Assembly (NCBI RefSeq): GCF_042663885.1
Contig: NZ_JBHSXV010000001.1
Direction: 5' to 3' (one strand)
DNA from: Aquipuribacter hungaricus
Lineage (GTDB): Bacteria; Actinomycetota; Actinomycetes; Actinomycetales; JBBAYJ01
DNA: 64,000 nucleotides
The translations under genes were made by a program, and so were the position numbers. Positions 28,071-37,131 of the stretch are shown here, in pieces. Within the stretch, counting starts at the first letter, position 1; each line of letters opens with the position of its first letter. Below the pieces are notes generated by a model. It saw only the letters and a program-made list of their open reading frames with translations. It searched no databases and was not told the DNA's origin.

Positions 28071-28105
28071 CCCCGGGGGCGGCGGCCGCGCTGCCGCCCC
28101 CGGGG
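28071..28105 (+). terminator. Intra-operon hairpin between ytfQ and ytfR
   Basis: Perfect 13-bp arms at 28071-28083 and 28093-28105 with a 9-nt loop, 15 bp after the ytfQ stop. In this position it probably lowers read-through and protects the binding-protein mRNA, so that YtfQ is made in excess over the channel. Confidence 0.65.
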
Positions 28106-28156
28106 TCACCCCGTCCCACATCACGAGGCCTGGGAGCAGGCGCTCGGGAGGCAGAC

Positions 28157-29737
28157 ATGACGACGACGTCCGACGCACCGCTCGCGGCCCCCGCGGCCGA
28201 CCCGGTGCCCGTGGTGCAGATGAGCGGGATCACGATCTCGTTCCCCGGGGTCAAGGCCCTGGAGGACGTGGCGCTCACGCTGCGCGCCGGCGAGATCCAC
28301 TCCCTCATGGGGGAGAACGGCGCCGGCAAGTCCACGATGATCAAGGCGCTGACCGGCGTCTACCAGGTGGACTCGGGCAGCATCCGCGTGCACGGCCAGG
28401 AGATGACCTTCAAGGGCCCCGCGCAGGCCCAGGCCGCCGGCATCAGCACGGTGTACCAGGAGGTCAACCTCTGCGAGAACCTCAGCGTCGCCGAGAACAT
28501 CATGCTCGGGCACGAGGTCCGCCGCGGCCCGGTCATCGACTGGCGCGCCACGCGGGCCCGCTCGCGCGAGCACCTCGCCGCGCTCAACCTCGACATCGAC
28601 CCGGCCTCGACGCTGTCGTCGCACTCGCTCGCGGTCCAGCAGCTGGTGGCCATCGCCCGCGCCATGACCGTCGACGCGCGCCTGCTCATCCTCGACGAGC
28701 CGACCTCGAGCCTCGACGCCGAGGAGGTCGCCCAGCTGTTCGCCGTCATGCGGACCCTGCGCGACCGCGGCGTCGCCATCCTCTTCGTCTCGCACTTCCT
28801 CGAGCAGGTCTACGCCGTCAGCGACCGCATGACGATCCTGCGCAACGGCAAGCTGGTCGGGGAGTACCGGACCGCCGAGCTGCCCCGCATGCAGCTGGTG
28901 TCCAAGATGATCGGCACCTCGCTGGAGGTCCTCGAGGAGCTCGAGGAGAACCCGCGCCGCAGCGCGGCGACCCGCGAGGGTGCCACCCCCTACCTGCAGG
29001 CGATCGGCCTCGGCCGGCGCGGCTCGGTCCAGCCCTTCGACCTCGACGTCTACCCCGGCGAGGTCGTCGGGCTCGCGGGCCTGCTCGGCTCCGGCCGCAC
29101 GGAGCTCGCGCGCCTGCTCGCCGGCGCCGACCGCCCCGACGCGGGCGAGGTCAAGGTCGAGGGCCGCCCGGTCCGGCTGCGCACGCCGCGCACCGCGCTC
29201 GGGCACGACATCGCGTTCTCCTCCGAGAGCCGCAAGACCGAGGGCATCGTCGGCGACCTCACCGTCCGCGAGAACATCGTGCTGGCCATGCAGGCCGAGC
29301 GCGGCTGGGCCCGGCGCATCCCGCGCAGGCAGGCCGACGAGGTCGTCGCCAAGTACATCGACGCGCTGGGCATCCGCCCGCCGCAGCCCGAGGCGCTCGT
29401 GCGCAACCTGTCCGGCGGCAACCAGCAGAAGGTCCTGCTGGCGCGCTGGCTGGCCACCGCGCCCAAGCTCCTCATCCTGGACGAGCCGACCCGGGGCATC
29501 GACGTCGGCGCCAAGGCCGAGATCCAGCGCCTGGTCGCAGGCCTGGCGGAGGAGGGGATGTCGGTGGTGTTCATCTCCGCCGAGCTGGAGGAGGTGGTGC
29601 GGCTCAGCCACCGCATCGCCGTCATGCGGGACCGCGAGAAGGTGGCCGAGATCGACAACTCCGAGCACGTCACCGTCCCCGACGTCGTGTCGCTCATCGC
29701 CGGCTCCGACGTGCACCCCTCGGACGTGCACGCATGA
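28157..29737 (+). CDS. ytfR: YtfR-type sugar ABC ATPase (two ABC domains)
   Basis: 526 residues. First ABC domain: Walker A GENGAGKST, VYQEVNLCENLSVAENIMLG and Walker B LLILDEPTSSLD. Second domain: the degenerate P-loop GLLGSGRTELARLLAG, signature NLSGGNQQKVLLARWL and LLILDEPTRGIDVGAK. This tandem layout is that of RbsA/MglA/YtfR. The Q(E)VNLCENLSV stretch is YtfR-like. ATG at 28157; the stop overlaps the first permease gene (ATGA). Confidence 0.9.
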   Translation: MTTTSDAPLAAPAADPVPVVQMSGITISFPGVKALEDVALTLRAGEIHSLMGENGAGKSTMIKALTGVYQVDSGSIRVHGQEMTFKGPAQAQAAGISTVYQEVNLCENLSVAENIMLGHEVRRGPVIDWRATRARSREHLAALNLDIDPASTLSSHSLAVQQLVAIARAMTVDARLLILDEPTSSLDAEEVAQLFAVMRTLRDRGVAILFVSHFLEQVYAVSDRMTILRNGKLVGEYRTAELPRMQLVSKMIGTSLEVLEELEENPRRSAATREGATPYLQAIGLGRRGSVQPFDLDVYPGEVVGLAGLLGSGRTELARLLAGADRPDAGEVKVEGRPVRLRTPRTALGHDIAFSSESRKTEGIVGDLTVRENIVLAMQAERGWARRIPRRQADEVVAKYIDALGIRPPQPEALVRNLSGGNQQKVLLARWLATAPKLLILDEPTRGIDVGAKAEIQRLVAGLAEEGMSVVFISAELEEVVRLSHRIAVMRDREKVAEIDNSEHVTVPDVVSLIAGSDVHPSDVHA

Positions 29738-30771
29738 GCGCCGTCATGGGGGTGAGCAGGCACCGCCTGTTCTGGCCCGTCATGGCCCTGCTCGTCCTGC
29801 TGCTGCTCAACACCCTGCGCGCCCCGACGTTCCTGGCGATCGAGGTGCGCGACGGGCACCTGTTCGGCGCCCCGATCGACATCCTCCGCAACTCCTCGCC
29901 GCTGCTGCTCGTCGCGCTGGGGATGACCCTGGTCATCGCCACGCGCGGCATCGACCTGTCGGTCGGCGCCGTGGTCGCGATCTCCGGGGCGGTGGCGCTG
30001 TCGTTCATCGCGTCCTCGTCGGACCCGGGCTCGGTCGGCACCGTGCTGGTCGCCGTCGTCATCGCGGTCGTGCTGTCGTTCGTCCTCGGCTCGTGGAACG
30101 GGTTCCTCGTCTCCGTCGTCGGGATCCAGCCGATCATCGCCACGCTCGTCCTCATGACGGCCGGTCGCGGCATCGCCATGCTCATCACCGGCGGGCAGAT
30201 CACGACGATCACCAGCGCGCCGTTCCGCACGCTCGGCTCGGGCTTCCTGCTGGGCCTGCCGGTCGCGGTCCTCATCGCGGGCGGGATCTTCGCCCTGGTC
30301 ACGGTGCTCACCCGGCGCACGGCGCTCGGGATGCTCATCGAGGCCGTCGGCATCAACCCGGCCGCCAGCCGCCTGGCCGGCCTGCGCTCGCGGGGCATCA
30401 TCTTCCTCGTCTACGCGCTCAGCGGGACCTTCGCCGGGATCGCCGGCCTGCTCATCAGCTCCAACGTCATGGCCGCGGACGCCAACAACGCCGGCCTGTT
30501 CATCGAGCTCGACGCGATCCTCGCGGTCGTCATCGGCGGGACGTCGCTCGCGGGCGGCAAGTTCTCGCTGTCGGGGACGCTCGTCGGTGTCCTCGTCATC
30601 ACCACGCTCACCCTCACGGTGACCGTGCTCGGCGTGCCGCCGTCGGTGACGCCGCTGTTCAAGGCCGTCGTGGTCATCGCCGTGTGCCTGCTCCAGGCGC
30701 CGGTGGTGCAGCGACAGCTCAGGGCCCGGCGCCGTGCCGCGGTCCCCGCTGCGGTGGAGGCGACCGTCTGA
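29734..30771 (+). CDS. ytfT: YtfT-type sugar ABC permease
   Basis: 345 residues of the BPD_transp_2 (RbsC) family with 8-10 helices. LGMTLVIATRGIDLSVGAVVAISG and AVVIGGTSLAGGKFSLSGTLVGVL are the family signatures. It forms one half of the furanose channel; coupled to ytfR and to the next permease by overlapping start/stop codons. Confidence 0.9.
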   Translation: MSAVMGVSRHRLFWPVMALLVLLLLNTLRAPTFLAIEVRDGHLFGAPIDILRNSSPLLLVALGMTLVIATRGIDLSVGAVVAISGAVALSFIASSSDPGSVGTVLVAVVIAVVLSFVLGSWNGFLVSVVGIQPIIATLVLMTAGRGIAMLITGGQITTITSAPFRTLGSGFLLGLPVAVLIAGGIFALVTVLTRRTALGMLIEAVGINPAASRLAGLRSRGIIFLVYALSGTFAGIAGLLISSNVMAADANNAGLFIELDAILAVVIGGTSLAGGKFSLSGTLVGVLVITTLTLTVTVLGVPPSVTPLFKAVVVIAVCLLQAPVVQRQLRARRRAAVPAAVEATV

Positions 30772-31808
30772 TGCTGACCGACCGGACCGACCCTGCCCTC
30801 AAGCCCGCCTCGGGTGCCGTCGTCGCGGCCCCCGCCCGGGACCGCCGGCGCCTGCCGAAGCTCGACCAGCGGTTCACGCCGATGCTGGGGACCTTCGTCG
30901 TCCTCATCGCCATGTTCGTCATCGGCGGCCTGCGCTACGAGAACTTCCTGTCCGGCGCGGTCATCTCGAACCTGTTCATCAACAACAGCTTCCTCATCGT
31001 CATCGCGGTGGGCATGACCTTCGTCATCCTCACCGGCGGCATCGACCTGTCGGTCGGGGCGGTCGCGGCGCTGTCCGGCGTCATGGCGGCGGCGCTCTTC
31101 CAGGCCGGCTGGCCCGCGGGGATCGTCATCCCGCTGTCGATCCTCGTCGGCTCGCTGCTCGGCCTCGTCGTCGGGCTGATGATCCACTACTTCGAGATCC
31201 AGCCGTTCATCGCGACGCTCGCGGCGATGTTCCTGGCCCGGGGGCTCTGCTACGTCATCAGCCTCAGCTCCATCCCGATCGCCGACCCGACCGTCGTGGC
31301 GCTGTCCGGCACGCGGTGGGTGTTCGGGGACGGCTGGACGCTGACGCCGAGCGTGCTCATCGCGCTCGCCGTGGTCGCGGTCGCGGTGTACGTGCTGCAC
31401 CTGACCCGGTTCGGCCGCACCGTGTACGCCATCGGCGGCGGCGAGCACTCCGCGCAGCTCATGGGCCTGCCCGTCGCGCGCACCAAGGTGCTCGTGTACG
31501 TCATCAGCGGCAGCTGCGCCGGGCTCGGCGGGTTCCTGTTCTCGGTGTACTCGCGCTCGGGCTACTCCCTCACCGGCGTCGGCATGGAGCTGGACGCGAT
31601 CGCCGCGGTCGTCATCGGCGGCACGCTGCTGACCGGCGGCTTCGGCTTCGTGCTGGGGTCCGTGCTCGGTGTCCTCGAGCTCGGTCTCATCCAGACAATC
31701 ATCACCTTCGAGGGCACCCTGAGCTCGTGGTGGACCCGCATCGTCATCGGTGTCCTGCTGCTCGCCTTCGTGGTGCTGCAGCGCGTGCTGGTGCTGCGCC
31801 GGCGCTAG
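30771..31808 (+). CDS. yjfF: YjfF-type sugar ABC permease
   Basis: 345 residues, the second RbsC-family permease. It has GMTFVILTGGIDLSVGAVAALSG and AAVVIGGTLLTGGFGFVLGSVLG, a polar N-terminal extension (~35 residues) and a basic end VLVLRRR. The order binding protein-ATPase-permease-permease is that of E. coli ytfQRT-yjfF. The TGATG overlap joins it to the preceding gene. Confidence 0.9.
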   Translation: MLTDRTDPALKPASGAVVAAPARDRRRLPKLDQRFTPMLGTFVVLIAMFVIGGLRYENFLSGAVISNLFINNSFLIVIAVGMTFVILTGGIDLSVGAVAALSGVMAAALFQAGWPAGIVIPLSILVGSLLGLVVGLMIHYFEIQPFIATLAAMFLARGLCYVISLSSIPIADPTVVALSGTRWVFGDGWTLTPSVLIALAVVAVAVYVLHLTRFGRTVYAIGGGEHSAQLMGLPVARTKVLVYVISGSCAGLGGFLFSVYSRSGYSLTGVGMELDAIAAVVIGGTLLTGGFGFVLGSVLGVLELGLIQTIITFEGTLSSWWTRIVIGVLLLAFVVLQRVLVLRRR

Positions 31809-31869
31809 CCGTGCCCGTCCCCGGCGGTCGGTCCGCCAGGGAGGACGTCGACGGGGTCGTGGCCCGGGC

Positions 31870-32556
31870 TCAGGCCCAGGCGACGACCCCGTCGGCGCGT
31901 CCGCGGGTCCCCTCGACCAGGCGGGCGTTGACCTCGTCGGTGCGCTGCACCCAGTCCAGGGCGGCCTCGGGCGTCCGGCCGTGCGCGACGTGCCGGGCGA
32001 CGAGCCGCTCGACCCGGGTGGCGGGGTCGACGTCGACGTACCAGCAGGCGTCCAGCTGCTCGCGGACGTTCTTCCACCCGGTCATGCTCATGTCGTCCGA
32101 CAGCGGGCGCGGCAGGTCCGCGTGCCGCAGCAGCAGGTAGTTGCCCTCGGTGACCACGACCCGGGTGGCGGGGGTGATCGGGAGGGCGCTGCCGATGGAC
32201 TGCTCGAGGTCCCGGTCGAACCGGGGTGCGAGGACGACCGGCTCGTCCGCCGTGCGCAGCCGGCGCAGCAGGGCGACGTAGCCGCCGACGTCGAAGGTGT
32301 CCGGCGCGCCCTTGCGGTCCGCGCGGCCGAGCCGCTCGAGCTCGCGCTGGTCCAGGTGGAAGCCGTCCATGGGGACCAGGGCGGCGGACGTACCGTGCAC
32401 CCGCAGCCGGGCGACCAGGGCCGCGGCGACGGTCGACTTGCCGGTGCCGGGCGGTCCGACGAGGCCGACGACGATGCGGTAGCGCTCGGCCAGGACCGCG
32501 CGCAGCTCCAGGGCGAGCGAGACGACGGCGGGGTGGTCGGCGTGGGCGACGGTCAC
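31870..32556 (-). CDS. P-loop nucleoside/nucleotide (uridine-kinase-like) kinase
   Basis: 228 residues from a GTG at 32556. P-loop GPPGTGKST, LVPMDGFHLDQREL (Asp and His of the lid/substrate site in the uridine kinase/pantothenate kinase group), VVTEGNYLLL and the lid CWYVDVDPATRVERLVARHV. Members phosphorylate small hydroxyl substrates. Its position next to, and convergent with, a furanose importer hints at a sugar or nucleoside kinase role, but this is inference. The longer upstream frame is not coding-like. Confidence 0.78.
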   Translation of the reverse strand: MTVAHADHPAVVSLALELRAVLAERYRIVVGLVGPPGTGKSTVAAALVARLRVHGTSAALVPMDGFHLDQRELERLGRADRKGAPDTFDVGGYVALLRRLRTADEPVVLAPRFDRDLEQSIGSALPITPATRVVVTEGNYLLLRHADLPRPLSDDMSMTGWKNVREQLDACWYVDVDPATRVERLVARHVAHGRTPEAALDWVQRTDEVNARLVEGTRGRADGVVAWA

Positions 32557-32706
32557 GCGAGGAGTCTTGCGCCTCGGCCGTCGGGACGCGGCCCGACGGG
32601 CGGGTCCTGTGGGCCGACCGCGACGCGCGGCCCTGGGGACACCCGGGTCCCCGCCGTGGGGCCCGCCCCCTGGTGACGGCCGTCCCGGTCCTGGTGCGCT
32701 GGCCCC

Positions 32707-33192
32707 GTGAGCACCGACGTCGTCCGACCGCGGACACCGCCGCCCTGGTTCGTCCACACCGCCTGGCGGGTCCACCGCCTGCTGCACCGCCTGAGCGGCG
32801 GGCGGTTCCTGTGGACGACCGCCGACCGGCGCGGCTGGGGAGCCCTTCGGCTGACCACGACAGGGCGCCGCTCGGGGCAGCAGCGCGACGTCATCCTCGG
32901 CTACCTCGAGGACGGCGACCGGCTGGTCCTGCTGGCCATGAACGGCTGGGACGAGGGCGAGCCCGCCTGGTGGCTCAACCTCCGGGCGCACCCGCACGCG
33001 GTCGCCCGGCTGGCCGGGCAGGAGCCCCGCGCAGTGGTGGCCCGTGCGGCCGAGGGGGACGAGCGGGACCGGCTGTGGGCGCGGTGGGTCGCGGTCGACG
33101 CGACGCTCGGGCCGCTGGCCGCGGCGCGGGCGACGCCGACCGCGGTGGTGGTGCTGACGCCGGGGACGGTCACGGCGGACCCGGCGACCTGA
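32707..33192 (+). CDS. Ddn-like deazaflavin (F420)-dependent nitroreductase family protein
   Basis: 161 residues. Typical motifs are LRLTTTGRRSGQQRDVILGYLEDGDRLVLLAM, then WWLNLRAHPHAVARLAG and the C-terminal ARWVAVD segment of the split beta-barrel family. Members bind coenzyme F420 or FMN and reduce quinones or other hydrophobic substrates at the membrane. GTG start. The physiological substrate is unknown. Confidence 0.82.
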   Translation: MSTDVVRPRTPPPWFVHTAWRVHRLLHRLSGGRFLWTTADRRGWGALRLTTTGRRSGQQRDVILGYLEDGDRLVLLAMNGWDEGEPAWWLNLRAHPHAVARLAGQEPRAVVARAAEGDERDRLWARWVAVDATLGPLAAARATPTAVVVLTPGTVTADPAT

Positions 33193-33386
33193 GCGGCCCT
33201 GCCCCGGGAGCCGGCGGCCGCCACCCGCGGGTCCGGCGCTGGGCCGCCCGGGTGGGGCGGGCGACGAGCAGCGCTACTCGTCGTGCACGTTCCGCAGCCT
33301 CGTTGCTCAAGTCGGAGGGGGTCCGGGCCGAGGGGAGGGGGAGCCGTGGTCCCGAGCCCCGGCACCCATCCTGGGAGCGCCTCGAC

Positions 33387-35510
33387 ATGAAGCCCCGCAC
33401 GACCCGCCCGACGCACCACGCCAAGGGGGTCCGGTCCGTCGCCGCCCTGGCCGCCGTCCTCGTCGCCGGCACCACCGGTATCGCCGCCGCGTCGGCCTCC
33501 GACGGTGCTCCCGACCCGGTGGTGCAGGACGCGTCCGCCGAGGTCGCCCAGGCCCCCGCCGAGGAGGCGCCCGAGCCCGAGCCCGAGGTCGGGGTCTCGG
33601 TCTCGCCCGAGCCGGAGGTCACGCCGGAGCCGGAGCGGGAGCCGGAGCCCGAGGTCGAGGCGGAGCCCGCGCCCGAGCTGGAGGTCGAGCCGGAGACCGG
33701 GACCGAGCCGGAGCCGGTGGAGCCCGAGGAGGCGCCCGCCCCCGTCGCGCGGCCCGTCGACGCGCCCGCCGCCGAGACGGGCACGGTGCCCGTCGAGGAG
33801 CCGGCCACGTCGGTCGACGGGGCGCCCGCAGCCCCCGAGGACGAGGTCGCCGCCGCCATGCCCACGGGTGTCCGGGCGACCTGGGACAACGGCGTGTTCA
33901 CGGCGTACTGGGACCCGTCGGACGCACCCACCCGGTTCCGCGCCGGGGTCTGGAACGAGGGCGGCAACTGCGACGCCTCGCCCGCCGCAGGGACGTGCTC
34001 CTTCGCGCTCACCCTCCCCCCGGGGCAGTACCAGGTCTTCGTCGCCGACTCCTATGTCGGCGGCGACTACCAGCTGACGGACGTCACGGTCGGCGTGGTG
34101 GTCCCCCCTGAGGCACCCTCGCCCCCCATGTCCCTGACCGCGGTCCCCGGCAGCGACGGGGCAGTGACCGTCACGTGGGACGAGCCCATGGACGACGGCG
34201 GCGGCGAGGTGCTGTCGTACGCGGTGTCCGTGGACGGCGCGCTGGTCCGCTCGGTCCCGGCCGGCACGCTGTCGACGACGCTGACAGGCCTCGTGGGTGG
34301 CCAGCACACCGTCGCGGTGACCGCCACGAACGCCGCCGGGCCGAGCCAGGCCGCGACGGCGACGGTCGAGGTCCTCGCGGACCCGTCACCGGTCCGCGAG
34401 CTCGCGGTCGCCGTCGACGACGCGGACGCCAGCGCGAAGGTCTCCTGGGCGGCTCCCCAGTCGCTCGGCTACCCCGAGGTCAGCTCCTACGAGATCGAGC
34501 TGGACGACCGGCCGGTCGTCCAGGTGGACGCCAGCACCCTCACGTCCCTGCTGGAGGACCTCGAGGTCGGCGAGCACACCGTCGTCGTCACGGCGGTCTC
34601 GAGCGAGGACGTCTCCAGCGAGGGCGCCTCCCTCACGTTCGAGGTGGACGAGGTCCCGGTCCTCGCGCCGACCGCCGTCACGGCCGAGCAGAGCGGACCC
34701 GGCACGGTCACCGTCACGTGGGTCGACACCTCCGGCGACGAGCGCATCACCGGCTACCGCGTCACGGCATCGCCGTCCGCCCTCGGCTCGCTGGACCCCG
34801 ACCGCGGGGTGCTCGCCGCGACCCCCGCCCCCGTCACCAAGGACGTCGGTGCGGAGGTCCGCGAGACCGAGCTCACCGGGCTGCAGGACGGCCAGGTGTA
34901 CACCTTCACCGTCGCTCCCGTCACGGCAGCGGGTGCCGGCCCCAGCGGCAGCGACACCACGACGACGGACGAGTGGCGCGTGCCGTCGGCCGTCCAGGGC
35001 GTCACGCTCGAGCAGACCGGTCCCCGCCAGATCACCCTGCGCTTCTCCGCCCCGGCGGACGAGGGCAGCTCGCCCGTCACCGGCTACGTCGTCGCGCTGT
35101 CCAGCGACGAGGCCGCGGGCTACGAGGAGTTCCCGGCCGACACCCGCGAGGTCGTCATCGACGACCTCGACCCGATGACCTACGAGGTCAGCGTCACCGC
35201 CCTCAACGAGGAGGGGGACGGCGAGCGCGTCGACCTCTCCGTCGTCGTGCGTGCGGACTGGCGGGCACCGGGTACCGGCGCTCCGGGTACCGGCGCTCCC
35301 GGGACCGGCCGCCCCGGCGTGACCCCCGTCGTCGTCTCCCCGGTGACCCCGGCCGTCCAGGGCCGCCCCGCCCCGGCGGCTGCCCCTGTGCGTGCCCAGC
35401 TCGCGCAGACCGGCGTCGAGGCAGGCGTCCTCGCCGCCGGCGGCACGATGCTCCTCGGGCTCGGCGGTGCCCTGATGGCCGCCACCCGTCGCGGACGTCG
35501 CTCCGTCTGA
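33387..35510 (+). CDS. Sortase-anchored surface protein with fibronectin type III repeats (LAQTG)
   Basis: 707 residues from the ATG at 33387. In order: a signal peptide (VRSVAALAAVLVAGTTGIAAASA), a Glu/Pro spacer of about 100 residues (repeated PEPE units), a beta-rich domain with two cysteines, and about four fibronectin type III modules (each opening P..VT..V and having a YxVxVTA-like strand). A Pro/Gly stalk with three APGTG units follows. The end is LAQTG, a hydrophobic helix and RRGRRSV. LAxTG is the pattern used by class E sortases in high-GC actinobacteria. Expected to be wall-linked; ligand unknown. A 17-bp terminator follows. Confidence 0.85.
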   Translation: MKPRTTRPTHHAKGVRSVAALAAVLVAGTTGIAAASASDGAPDPVVQDASAEVAQAPAEEAPEPEPEVGVSVSPEPEVTPEPEREPEPEVEAEPAPELEVEPETGTEPEPVEPEEAPAPVARPVDAPAAETGTVPVEEPATSVDGAPAAPEDEVAAAMPTGVRATWDNGVFTAYWDPSDAPTRFRAGVWNEGGNCDASPAAGTCSFALTLPPGQYQVFVADSYVGGDYQLTDVTVGVVVPPEAPSPPMSLTAVPGSDGAVTVTWDEPMDDGGGEVLSYAVSVDGALVRSVPAGTLSTTLTGLVGGQHTVAVTATNAAGPSQAATATVEVLADPSPVRELAVAVDDADASAKVSWAAPQSLGYPEVSSYEIELDDRPVVQVDASTLTSLLEDLEVGEHTVVVTAVSSEDVSSEGASLTFEVDEVPVLAPTAVTAEQSGPGTVTVTWVDTSGDERITGYRVTASPSALGSLDPDRGVLAATPAPVTKDVGAEVRETELTGLQDGQVYTFTVAPVTAAGAGPSGSDTTTTDEWRVPSAVQGVTLEQTGPRQITLRFSAPADEGSSPVTGYVVALSSDEAAGYEEFPADTREVVIDDLDPMTYEVSVTALNEEGDGERVDLSVVVRADWRAPGTGAPGTGAPGTGRPGVTPVVVSPVTPAVQGRPAPAAAPVRAQLAQTGVEAGVLAAGGTMLLGLGGALMAATRRGRRSV

Positions 35511-35523
35511 CCTGCACCACCCG

Positions 35524-35560
35524 GGCCCCGGCCGCACGCGACGCGCGTGCGGCCGGGGCC
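35524..35560 (+). terminator. Strong hairpin terminator after the surface-protein gene
   Basis: Perfect 17-bp arms (35524-35540 and 35544-35560) with a 3-nt loop ACG, 14 bp after the stop. Confidence 0.85.
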
Positions 35561-35627
35561 TCGTGCGTGCCGCCGGGACGGCCCGGGTGCCCCGCTAGCA
35601 TCGACCTCGGGGCGCCCCCGTCCCGAC

Positions 35628-35700
35628 GCTGGCGTGGCGCAACTGGTAGCGCACCCGACTTGTAATCGGGCGGTTGTGGGTTCGAGTCCCACCGCCAGCT
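35628..35700 (+). tRNA. tRNA-Thr (anticodon TGT)
   Basis: Complete 73-nt cloverleaf. Acceptor GCTGGCG pairs with CGCCAGC, D-arm GCGC/GCGC, anticodon stem CCCGA/TCGGG with loop CTTGTAA (anticodon TGT), and T-arm GTGGG-TTCGAGT-CCCAC; discriminator T, no encoded CCA. The integrase gene ends only 55 bp downstream, so its 3' end is the probable attachment site of the element. Confidence 0.95.
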
Positions 35701-35755
35701 CCCCCGTGACCTGCGGCTTCGTCCACCCTCGTTGGAGCGAGCTGCGGGAAGAGCG

Positions 35756-36955
35756 TCAGTTGCTAACGCCGCTGCTAACAGCGAGGCGTTCCGAGGCCTC
35801 GACGAGGGACGCAAAGACGCCGGCGACCTCGGTTGCTTGCTGCTCGATCACGTGGGCGTAGACGCGCAACGTGATGGCCGGATCGCGGTGGCCGAGCCGG
35901 GCGGCGACGACGTGGACCGGCACCGCAGCTCGGAGCAGGAACGTCGCGTGCAGGTGGCGCAGGTCGTGAAGACGGATGGCCGGCAGGGGGCTGCTCGACG
36001 TCGCGACGTTGTACTCATCGGTGATCTTCCGCATCAGCGCCGACACCGTGTCCGGGTACAGCGGATCACCGAGCTGGCGCCTGAAGACCAGGTCGCCGAC
36101 CACCCACGACGTGCCGGCGAACTCTCTGTCCTCTTCCTGGCGCCGCTTGTGTTGCCGAAGGATCTCGACGGTCCCGCTGTCGAGGCTGACGGTTCGCTCG
36201 CGGCCGCCCTTGGTCGTGCCGTCGACCCGTACCCCGTCGACCACGTCGGTGCTGCCGACCACGCGAAGCCGACACCCGTCCAGATCGAGGTCCGACCAGC
36301 GGACGTTCAGGAGCTCGCCCCGGCGCGCACCCGTGTAGGCGGCGAGTCGGTAGAACGCGCCGAGTCGGTGGCCAGCGGCATGGTCGAGGAAGCGGCGGAG
36401 GTCGTCTGCGGTCCAGAGGACGGCCACCCGGGTCTGGTCGCGCCGCGGCTTCTTTGCCCGCAGAGCCGGGTTTTTGGGGATAAGGCCGTCGACCTCGACC
36501 GCATCGTTCAGCGCCTTGCGGAGCACCGCGTGCACGTAGTCGATCGTCGTGGGCGACAGCGGAGCCCCGCCCCGGCCTCCGCTCTGCGACAGGTCTCGGT
36601 AGAGCGCGCTCAGCGCACCAGATGTAAGCGCCTGCAGCCGGAGCGAGCCGATCCGAGGGTGTACGTAGGAGGCCAGGTTGTCGCGGTACCCCCTGTACGT
36701 ATTGGGCTTGAGCTCCACGCGGTGCGCCTCGAGCCATCGGTCCAGGTACTGCGCGACCGTGACGGGGCTCCGGTCGACGTACTCCTTCCGGCGCACCGCC
36801 ACCCGGGCAAGATCTCGTGCTGCCTTCGCCTCGGCCTCGGATACGAACCCGCCGACCCATTTCGGCTTGGACCGGCCGCTCTCCAGGTCCGTGACGCGGA
36901 TGACGTAGGACCAGGTGCGGCCCCGCCGGATAATGCCGTCGCGCACCCGTGCCAT
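35756..36955 (-). CDS. int: Tyrosine recombinase (integrase) of an AICE
   Basis: 399 residues from the ATG at 36955, which overlaps the upstream stop (TGATG). An AP2-like/SAM-like N-terminus (TWSYVIRVTDLESGRSKPKW, then a core-binding region SPVTVAQYLDRWLEAHR) precedes the catalytic domain. Catalytic residues are Arg211 (TGARRGEL), His330 and Arg333 (HDLRH), His356 (LGHRD) and Tyr366 (VYAHV). It should integrate and, with an excisionase, excise the element at the tRNA-Thr gene next to it. Orientation and distance to the tRNA are as in pSAM2-type elements. Confidence 0.93.
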   Translation of the reverse strand: MARVRDGIIRRGRTWSYVIRVTDLESGRSKPKWVGGFVSEAEAKAARDLARVAVRRKEYVDRSPVTVAQYLDRWLEAHRVELKPNTYRGYRDNLASYVHPRIGSLRLQALTSGALSALYRDLSQSGGRGGAPLSPTTIDYVHAVLRKALNDAVEVDGLIPKNPALRAKKPRRDQTRVAVLWTADDLRRFLDHAAGHRLGAFYRLAAYTGARRGELLNVRWSDLDLDGCRLRVVGSTDVVDGVRVDGTTKGGRERTVSLDSGTVEILRQHKRRQEEDREFAGTSWVVGDLVFRRQLGDPLYPDTVSALMRKITDEYNVATSSSPLPAIRLHDLRHLHATFLLRAAVPVHVVAARLGHRDPAITLRVYAHVIEQQATEVAGVFASLVEASERLAVSSGVSN

Positions 36956-37131
36956 CAGGTCACGCAGCGCTCGTCGACGAAGGCCCTGAGGTCGACTCCA
37001 CGGATGCGCCGGCACCCGTCGATCCGGATGGAGCGCAGTGCCCCGGAACGGATGAGCTCGTACACCTTCGACTTGCTGAGGCTCAGGAGCTCGGCCACCT
37101 CTCCCACCCGGTAGAGCATCCGGTCGTCCAT
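36955..37131 (-). CDS. Excisionase-like helix-turn-helix protein (58 aa)
   Basis: Reads MDDRMLYRVGEVAELLSLSK then SKVYELIRSGALRSIRID, a MerR/Xis-type winged helix of the excisionase DNA-binding family, and ends RAFVDERCVT. Joined to the integrase by a TGATG overlap and to the upstream HTH gene by another, as expected for an xis-int pair. Role as recombination directionality factor is inferred from fold and position. Confidence 0.85.
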   Translation of the reverse strand: MDDRMLYRVGEVAELLSLSKSKVYELIRSGALRSIRIDGCRRIRGVDLRAFVDERCVT

